From Apiotrichum sp. Y4204 (lineage: Eukaryota; Basidiomycota; Tremellomycetes; Trichosporonales; Trichosporonaceae): 14,725 nt of DNA. The position numbers and the translations under genes are program-made. Location of the stretch: contig JAMYHL010000172.1 of NCBI GenBank assembly GCA_025531455.1, forward strand, positions 1 through 14,725, in the 5' to 3' direction. Below, piece by piece: positions 7,141 through 14,725 of this stretch (positions are counted from its first letter, which is position 1; every line of letters starts with the position of its first letter). The notes under the pieces were generated by a model, which had not been told where the DNA came from, ran no database searches, and saw only the letters and a program-made list of their open reading frames with translations.

Positions 7141-10100
7141 ATGCGGTATCCTCTTGCCGCCCTCCTATCGGCGACAGCCGCTCTGGGCTGGGGTTCGGGC
7201 GCGGTCGCAGACCGTCATACCGCCACCACTGAGCTGCTTGATTTGCGTGGCGCCGGCCTCTCTTCACCGTCTCAGATGCTCTGGGGCAACGCCAGTACTG
7301 TAGGTAGTAGACGGCACGATTGTTCTCCATGACCGATCGCGAACCGGACGAGATAAGCGGTAACAGACGGGACTGATGGGTAGATTCCACCCCGCCGCCC
7401 CGACAAGCCTAGAGACGACTGCCCCCCTTGCTTCAACTGTCTTCTCCCAGCGCATACCTGCGCGCAATACGGAGAGTGCAACAAGTATGATGGACAGTGT
7501 CGGTGTCCCCCGGGCTTTGGCGGACAGGACTGTTTAACTCCTCGTGAGTTGAGCGACATGGGACCGAGGCGGGAAGTTACTAACCGCCAAAGTGTGTGGT
7601 GCCCTCTCCGATGGCGACCAGCGTTTCCCGCGCCCGGACGGCGAGCTCTGCAAGTGCAAGGACGGCTGGGGTGGCATCAATTGCAATGGTGAGTATCGGA
7701 GGCATCCGCGACGCGTCCGTGTCACATGCGGCGCGAACAGGCGCATTCCCTGAAACATGAACGTACTAACGGTAGTTTGCAAGAACGATAAAGCGTGCAA
7801 GGGCTTCAAGCTTCGCTACCCTATCGACGGCATGGCTGAACGGGGCGACGACGATGATGACGGCGACGACAAGGACAAGAACGACATGGTTTGCTACAAG
7901 GATGGCCTCGCTATCCAGCAGAACTTCCAGATGTGCGATGTCACGAACCGCAAGATCCGAGACACGATTCCCAACAACAAGCCTCCACAAGTCACCTTCA
8001 GTTGCACCGCGGGCGGACCCAGAAGCAACGCGACTGACTTGGCGGGCGTGTCGAGCCTCGGGCTGTACGACGACGCGTTGGCAGCTGGCGATGAACTGGG
8101 CTCCTGTGGTTTCCAGTTCTGGGTCGACCGCATTGAATCGTTCTACTGCCGACTGGATGAGTGCTCGTGGTCCGCCACTCAGGATATCGATGCCAACCGG
8201 ACAAGCTACCATTGCGAGAAGATCCAGTGCGCCTGTATTCCTGGGCGCTTCCTCTGTGGCGAGGACGGGAGTGTCAGTGAGTAATGACCTAACCGACCAG
8301 TGCTTATTCTCAAGACATTGACGACTTTCTAAATGAGGAGGTCAAAGGTCCCGGTAGCTTCAACTGTGCCACTGGAAAAGGATGTTCATTCGAAGAGCCT
8401 GCCATGAACCAGCTTATCAACGACATCTTTGGCGATGCGTCCATTACGCTCGACTGCGAGTCGGGAGAGTGCCTCCACTACAGCCAGGTGCCGGGTTACA
8501 ACCCTCCTGCAAAGCCCGACAATTCAACTTGGATCGCCTTGAGTGCCGCCCTGGCTATCGCTATCGTTCTCGTCATGTGCCTCTGTGGGTGTACTCTTTC
8601 GGTTTTGACCCCAAGACTAACGTCAGTGCTCTGGTACTATGGGCGCTCTAACGGAACCTCTGACAGCTTCTCTGGCATCAGGCTCCCAGAGGACGAGGCT
8701 GCCAAGCTCATGTCGGATCATGTGCCTGCAACGCTTCACTTCTCTAACATTTCTTACACTCTTCCCTCTGGCAAGGATATTCTCTCGCACGTATCCGGCA
8801 CCGTCCGTCCTGGCGAACTGTTGGCCATCATGGGAGCATCCGGGGCAGGCAAGTCAACACTACTTGACATTCTTGCTCGCAAGGGAAAAACCGGCAAGGT
8901 CACCGGTTCGATGTATGTCAACAGTCGCGAGCTCGACAAGACTACATTCCGCCGCATCATCGGCTACGTCGACCAGGAGGACACCCTTCTCTCGACCCTC
9001 ACCGTCTACGAAACCGTCCTGTTCTCTGCCCTTCTCCGTCTTCCTCGAGAAATGAGCTACGACGCCAAGGTGTACCGCACTCTCGAGACAATGAACGAGC
9101 TTGGCATCTTGGGCATCAAGGACTCCCGCATCGGCGAGAGTGGCAAGCGCAGCATCTCCGGTGGCGAGAAGCGCCGTGTCTCGATTGCTTGCGAGCTTGT
9201 CACTGGTCCCTCGGTTCTCTTCCTGGATGAGCCTACGTCGGGTCTGGACTCCTACAATGCCTACAACGTGATTGACTCGCTTAAGACGCTGGCTCGCCAG
9301 TACAACCGTACAGTGGTTTTCACCATTCACCAGCCTCAGTCTAACATTGTTTCACTCTTCGATCGCCTTCTTGTCCTCGCCAAGGGCCAGCTCGTCTACT
9401 CTGGCGAGACCAGCAAGGCGCAAGCACACTTCGAGGCAGCCGGTTACCCGTGCCCTGCGGGATACAACATTGCCGACTATGTCATAGATCTCACGGTCGA
9501 GGCCGCTGGTGATCACCGCAAGTCGAGTGGCGCGAGCGGGGTTCAGACCCCCGCGCGTTCGGGCGGCAACGAGCGGACTGCTGACCCGGAGGCTGGATTT
9601 GGAACCGCGTCGTCGTCAACGTCGGCCGCGAGCGCCCCCGCTCCAGTGGCGGCCCCCATCGTCGAGCTACAGGAAGAGCTTGAGCGACCCCCTTTCAGCA
9701 TCCAGAACAAGGCAGCACGACTTTTGGGTGCCTTCTCGTCTTCTGGCGCCGGTACTCCTACATCCATGCGGGACACACGCACGATCCCAGAGGCCCTTGC
9801 CGCACTTGTTCTGGCCGCTCGCGCGAGTGACGACGCCAAGATAGTGGAAGCTGAGATTACACGCATTGAAGCCGGCGAGTCGGCCGACGGCGCACCGAAT
9901 GTCGAACGCGATGTTGGAGAGGAAATCGGTCTCATGCGGGGTTACGATAAGGCGACGTTCTGGACACAACTCAAGATCCTTTCAGGCCGGGCGTTCAAGA
10001 ATCTGTACCGCAATCCTCTCCTCATGGCCACACATTACCTAGTGGCCATAGGAGTTGCCTTCCTCTGCGGCTTCTTCTTCTACGGCTTGACCAACGACAT

Positions 10101-10904
10101 TCCCGGATTCCAGAACCGTCTTGGTTTGTTCCTCTTCATCCTCTCGCTGTTTGGTTTCTCGACGCTCTCGTCGCTCAGCATCTTCGCAAGTGAGCGTATG
10201 CTCTTCATGCGCGAACGGTGAGTGTGTGGTGGTTGCAAGTATACTGACTGTAGTGCCAACGACTACTACACCCCCGCGGCCTACTTCATCTCCAAGGTCC
10301 TCTTTGACATCATTCCCCTCCGTGTTATCCCGCCATTCATCCTTGGGTCGATTGTTTACGGTCTTGCGGGCCTTAACCCAGAAGTGTCGTGCTTCGTCAA
10401 GTTTATCATGATCCTCGTGCTGTTCAACCTCTCAGCTGCGAGCATTGTGCTTTTCCTTTCCGTCGCCGTCACGGATGCTGGCGTCGCTAATCTCCTCGGA
10501 TCGCTGGTCATGCTTTACAAGTGAGTAAACTTTGATAACTATGATACTGACGCCGATAGCTTGCTCTTCGCCGGTCTTCTAATGAACTACGACCGCGTCC
10601 CCAACGGCCTCAAATGGATGCTCACCCTGTCGTTCTTCCACGCGGCCTACGAAGCGCTGCTGGTCAACGAGCTGCGTTACCTGCAGCTTATCGAGCACAA
10701 GTTTGGTCTGGATATCCAGGTGCCCAGCGCTACTAGTGAGTATCGGGTAGTGGCTTTGGCTAACAAATCTCAGTCCTGTCCTCGTTTGGTTTCCATGCTC
10801 AGGCTTTCTGGTTCCCGGACACGCTGCTGCTCTGCGTCATGTTTATCTTCTTCACCGTCGCGAGCTTTGTTGTTCTTCAAATATTTGTCAAGGAACGTCG
10901 ATAA
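7141..10904 (+). CDS. ADP1: ADP1-like ABCG-family transporter with EGF-like ectodomain
   Basis: My splicing model joins 7141-7299, 7384-7543, 7593-7688, 7776-8276, 8315-10217, 10254-10520, 10560-10735 and 10774-10904 (1130 aa); all seven introns are GT-AG. A signal peptide (residues 1-23, ending AVA) leads into a Cys-rich ectodomain with EGF-like modules: CPPCFNC and CAQYGEC...[12 protein letters not shown] at about 66-103, then [12 protein letters not shown], and an acidic Asp-rich insert near 160-175. A membrane segment (about 378-398) precedes the nucleotide-binding domain: Walker [10 protein letters not shown] (479-487), signature ISGGEKRR (586-593), Walker B VLFLDEP (606-612), H-loop His644. 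An Ala/Ser/Pro-rich linker (about 700-850) precedes a six-helix ABC2-type domain ending VKERR. Yeast ADP1 has this same layout. A half-transporter should act as a dimer and uses ATP; the substrate is unknown. The first intron's acceptor is the least certain point (7383, or 7407). Confidence 0.93.
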
Positions 10905-12169
10905 GGTCCAGTGTTGTAGTCCATGTCAGGATTGGGTCCAGGCCGAGCTGAAACCCGGACTAGTGATCTGCTCGCTTTTTTCATGCGGCGGATAGATATC
11001 AATACTATACGCGATTATCATGCATTGATAGATTGGAACCGGCCGCGGTAAAGCGCACAGCCTCTGTTGCCGTCTCGAGCTTATCTACCGTGGCGATGTA
11101 GACACGGGTGTAAGAGGGCATCAACCTGGGCAAAGTCTCTCTTGTCCAACTTTTTCTGGGGGGGCCGGTCCACTCTATCTGAAGATGTGAACTCTGTTCT
11201 TGTTCCAACATGTGCGGTGCATAGGGACCGAACAGTGGATTGGGTTGCGCAGAGAGGAACCGTGCAACCGTGCCCCGTCAGGTCACGAGTCTGTGAGACT
11301 GCGCGCTGCGAGACTCGAGATGACCAGTGTGGCAGACTGGTGTATAGAGCGTTTTGCAATCATGTTGCCTGAAACGCCGGGAGATCCTATGGGCTTCCTG
11401 CGCTATCCTGCAGCTCTATCGCCGCCGCTGACGAGCAGCCCTCGCGAACATGCGAATTGGGAAAAGAGGGTCCCATGTGGGTGGGTTGTCACTGCCCATG
11501 TCTCCCAAAATATCTAGAATGTTGTTATGACATTGCATTGCAGTGCGTCGGTGCGTCGATGGCCTTGGATGTATTGGAGGTATACATGTATGCATGTCGC
11601 GTTCGGCAGTAGAGATGGGCGGGCTATCCAGGTTCTGTCGGTCTCTCCTCGGCGTCTTTGTAGATTTGGGTGGAGTAGGAAATGTGGAAACACGCGGGGC
11701 AGCGTGCGCAGGGCGCGCGGCGCGCGGGGTAATGCGATCAAACAACGAAAAACCAAAGCAGACCAGCAGAGACGACGACGACAACATTTTCTGCGCTGGC
11801 TGCGCGACGTTGCGACGCTGCGAGGGCTGCGACGTACGTCGTACGCGTGTAGCGTGTAAGAGCATGCATGCGGTGCATCGCGCATCCCGTCGGTCTGCCC
11901 CCTTTTTTCTGTCATTACCACCACCATTATTCATCAAGCTCTCTCCATTCCTGTCTCATACTTATCACTCCCCATTCATCCATCCCCATCCTAGCCACGT
12001 CGCCTAATCTCGGGCACCACCGTCGGACAGTGCATCGGCACCATCGCATATCGCATCCACCATCCAACACATCATCCCAGGGTTTTACGCTGAAACGACC
12101 ACGTTCCTCCACTCCTCCACTTTGCGCTACACACAGCCGTAGCTGCACTCCTCCTTACGCGCAGCTCGC
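10905..12169. other. Intergenic region between the two transporter genes
   Basis: The first part should hold the 3' UTR of the ABC gene; TATCAAT (10997-11003) and ATTGATA (11024-11030) form an inverted repeat there that may mark the transcript end. The middle has short frames on both strands without domains. ATACATGTAT (11582-11591) and CGACGTACGTCG (11830-11841) are perfect palindromes, possible factor sites. From about 11900 the plus strand becomes C/T-rich with CATCC/CATCGC repeats, resembling the promoter and leader of the MFS gene. No independent gene is supported. Confidence 0.5.
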
Positions 12170-14317
12170 ATGTCGCCCCACGACCGCACAGCGTCCCCCG
12201 ATGGGGACGACACGCCGCCGTCGCGTAGCTCGGACGAGGATCTCATGGAGACAGTCACCCGCGAGATCGAGGACTTTGAGGGCCAGCGCGCACATGGCAA
12301 GGGCATCGAGCGGACACTCGAGCAGCTCGGGACGGGTAAGTGTGCTGGGATGTGCTAGCTGTTTGTTCTGAAGTTGACACTGTTTCTTCATTCTACAACT
12401 GCTTTGTTGCGCTGGAAATGGATTTGGCGCTGGCTTTGTTTACACTCGCCGCACATCGCTCGAAACATTGTCATCACCACATTGGGCATCGCGCATCGCG
12501 CATCGCACATCGCTCTCCCTTTCTCTCTAATCTCACTCTCGCGCTTCCATCGACTTCACAGGCGCGTATCAATGGCGCCTCTTCGCACTATGCGGCTGCG
12601 GGTGGATGTCGGACAACTCGGCGCTGTGCTGCATCGCCGTCATCCTTCCACGTGTCAAGGTCCACTTTGGCCTCAAGGACGAAGTCGTCGGACTGCTGAG
12701 CGCGAGCACGATGGGCGGTATGATGATTGGCGCGGTGGGGTGGGGAGTCATATCCGATCTTGTGGGTCGCGCGCTCCCCTTCCACACCACGCTTCTCATG
12801 ACGGCGCTGTTTGGTATCGGAGCGAGCTTTTCGGGAAGCTTTGGAGGGCTCTGTTGGTGGTTGTTCTTTATGGGAACAGCTGTGGGGTAAGTTCTCATGC
12901 CCCAGAGGGCCTTGGGAAGTAATGACCTTGGTCTCCAAAGCCGCTAGGCTGACACCAACTTAGTGGTTCGATGCCGACGGACGGAACGCTATTCCTCGAG
13001 AATCTCCCCCACTCGAAGCAGTATCTCCTCACGCTCCTCTCCGTCTTCTTCTCTCTCGGCGCTGTCCTTTCGGCCGTTACGGGGTTCGCTCTTCTCCCAC
13101 GGAGCAGTTGCCAGCGGGCTGACGATTGTGACATCTCTGCAGGAGAGAATGATGGTTGGCGTCATGTCCTGTTCACTCTTGGATTCATTGTGGGTGACAA
13201 AGGCAAACAACACATGTGCTGACTCTCATAGAATCTCCTTTTTGCAATCTCCCGCAGCATCCTCTTCCGCCTGTACGAGTCCCCGCGATTCCTTATCGCC
13301 AACGGGCGCGCCAATGAGGCAGTTGTGGTTCTCCGCAACATTGCATCGTACAACAGCAACTCGATCGACATTGACCACGATGACGTACGGCCTCAAGCTG
13401 TCGGTGAACACGGCCTCGACGAGGAGCAGTCGCTGATCGCCAACGCACCACCCATGTCGCCTCTGTCGCCCACTTCTCGTCGTTCGCCCCGCCGCAGCTC
13501 TCACAGCAGCCGTCGAAAGGGCCGTTTCGCATGGTTCTGGGCCTGGTGGAGGCAGATGTGCAAGCTCTTTTCGCCAAAGTGGAGACGCACAGTCATTCTC
13601 ATGTGGATCATCTGGGGTGCCATGGCTTTTGGTGAGTGGACCTGATGGCTTATAGGGATGAGTCCGGGGACATTGTGATCCTATGCTGACGGCAGCCTAC
13701 ACGATGTTCAACGTCTGGCTCCCAGCTGTACTCGAGCAGCGCAAAGGTAATGGAGTGAACGCCATCAAAGGTGCGCTCTACGACATGGTCCTGTATGCTG
13801 TTGCTGGATGTCCTGGGTCAATTGTGAGTGTCATGGCGTGTCAAGGACGCTGCTAACAACAGGCGGGAGCATGGATGATTCAGACCAAGTTGGGAAGGAA
13901 ACGGAGCTTGGCACTCTGCACGCTTGCCACTGGTCTCGCCGTCTTTATCTTTATCAGTGCACGCGCTGAAATGGTAGTGACCGCGAGTTCCATGCTAATC
14001 TCCCTAACCGGCACAGCCATGTATGCTGTCCTGTGTGAGTACCACCTGCCATTGCTGTTCCTTGCTCTGACACCCTTCCAGACGGCATGACCCCGGAAAC
14101 CTTCGGCACTTCCATCCGTGGCACAGCTTGTGGCACGTCCGCCGCGCTCTCGCGTCTCGCTGGCGTCATTGCACCTGTTGTCGCCGGGTTCCTCATCAAG
14201 CTTTCCGCCAACCTCCCGCTCTTCATAACGACCATAATCTACATCCTCACGGCGGCATGTGCGCTCGCTCTCCCGCCGGATCGCGTTGTGAAGGGAGCTG
14301 CAATCTCGACGCACTAG
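12170..14317 (+). CDS. Major facilitator superfamily transporter, SVOP/SV2-like
   Basis: My splicing model joins 12170-12335, 12562-12886, 12964-13189, 13232-13631, 13696-13823, 13863-14034 and 14082-14317 (550 aa), with GT-AG introns and a consistent frame. A hydrophilic acidic N-terminus (about 55 aa) precedes AYQWRLFALCGCGWMSDN, the start typical of fungal SVOP-like transporters. The MFS loop 2-3 motif is SDLVGR (Asp121, Arg125). RLYESPRFLIANGR (252-265) lies before a long cytosolic loop rich in Ser/Pro/Arg (to about 345). The second half has AYTMFNVWLPAV and RGTACGTSAALSRLAGVIAP, also typical of the family. About 12 membrane helices are expected in a plasma or organelle membrane. Substrate unknown; sugar, organic-anion or nucleotide-like compounds are possible for relatives. 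The first intron (226 nt) is much longer than the others. Confidence 0.91.
12486..12513 (+). repeat. 7-bp tandem repeat (GCATCGC x3 + ACATCGC) in MFS intron 1
   Basis: Four head-to-tail 7-mers, three identical and one with a single change, inside the long first intron. CATCGC-type motifs also occur in the upstream region (about 11875-12055). Confidence 0.8.
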
Positions 14318-14725
14318 AGAGTAACTGGTCATTGTTGATCGTGGATCGACAACAAAATGCGCCAAAGGTTGGAGGGCAAGTTACGACACTAGACGGAACA
14401 GCCTATGCCGCCCCGACTGGACACCTTTCCATCTCAAAAGAACGGACGTGCTTTACCTGGAGTGAGGTATTCTGCTCATGCTTTGCCACAATACCTGCTC
14501 CCCTCATCTCATCCCCCAACCCGAGGGTTCCATCTTCCGCATCATACCCCATCCCGCACCGGACATGGCAGTCATCCAACGCCACTTGTCAGGGCAGGCC
14601 GTGATTCCCATCTGTATTGCTAGAGAGGCTGGTGACCGACATGCGTGAAAAGGCAGCATGTATAATGATGATGACAGACAAAGGCAGCGACAGAGGTACG
14701 GTCTGGGCGGTGAACGCCTCGAGCC
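14318..14725. other. 3' flank of the MFS gene, no gene recognised
   Basis: It holds the presumed 3' UTR of the MFS gene. A minus-strand frame enters from the right edge and stops after about 40 codons; it might be the end of a neighbouring gene but has no recognisable feature. Confidence 0.4.

Noticed and set aside
7304..7366. Alternative first intron of the ABC gene (GTAGTA donor, AACAG acceptor)
   Set aside because: The joined frame would meet a TAG at 7381-7383 directly afterwards, whereas 7300-7383 gives a continuous frame into the EGF module.
8754..9969. Minus-strand and alternative plus-strand frames inside the ABC transporter
   Set aside because: They are shadows of the strongly supported nucleotide-binding domain and linker.
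11416..11937. Minus-strand frame of 173 codons (and an overlapping 137-codon frame)
   Set aside because: Composition is Arg/Pro/Ser-rich without any domain, plus-strand frames of similar length overlap it, and it covers the apparent promoter region of the MFS gene.

Overview
The window looks like genomic DNA of a basidiomycete yeast, most likely Tremellomycetes (Trichosporonales/Cryptococcus side). The reasons are many very short spliceosomal introns (36-87 nt, GTGAGT/GTAAGT donors, CTRAY-type branch sites), CpG-rich coding DNA, and a fungal ADP1-type ABC transporter beside an SVOP-like MFS transporter. The lineage is inferred from style, not from a marker gene.

Left part (1-3475, minus strand): the 5' half of a Ty3/gypsy (Metaviridae) LTR retrotransposon. 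It has a candidate 5' LTR (3247-3475) with a TATA box, and directly against it a primer-binding site that matches the element's own 5' transcript region (13-nt complement) instead of an obvious tRNA. A 418-residue Gag with a CCHC knuckle follows. Then comes a stop-free pol frame (protease, RT, RNase H) in the -1 frame, running to the window edge. A canonical slippery heptamer GGGAAAG lies in the correct phase at the gag end, with a possible pseudoknot downstream. Integrase and the 3' LTR would lie beyond the left edge.

Middle (3476-7140): mostly non-coding. It holds a hairpin beside the LTR, a symmetric MCB/E-box cluster, a doubtful A/C-rich low-complexity reading frame (3709-4203), an intron-containing tRNA-Asn(GUU) gene (4335-4419) with a T6 Pol III terminator, and about 2.7 kb with no recognisable gene.

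Right part (7141-14317, plus strand): two multi-exon membrane-transporter genes. The first (7141-10904, 8 exons, 1130 aa by my splicing model) is an ADP1-like ABCG transporter with signal peptide, EGF-like cysteine modules, one nucleotide-binding domain and a C-terminal transmembrane domain. The second (12170-14317, 7 exons, 550 aa) is an SVOP/SV2-like major facilitator. They share a strand but are 1.27 kb apart, each with its own upstream region, so nothing shows a joint pathway.

The most interesting system here is the retrotransposon's combined self-priming and -1 frameshift arrangement.
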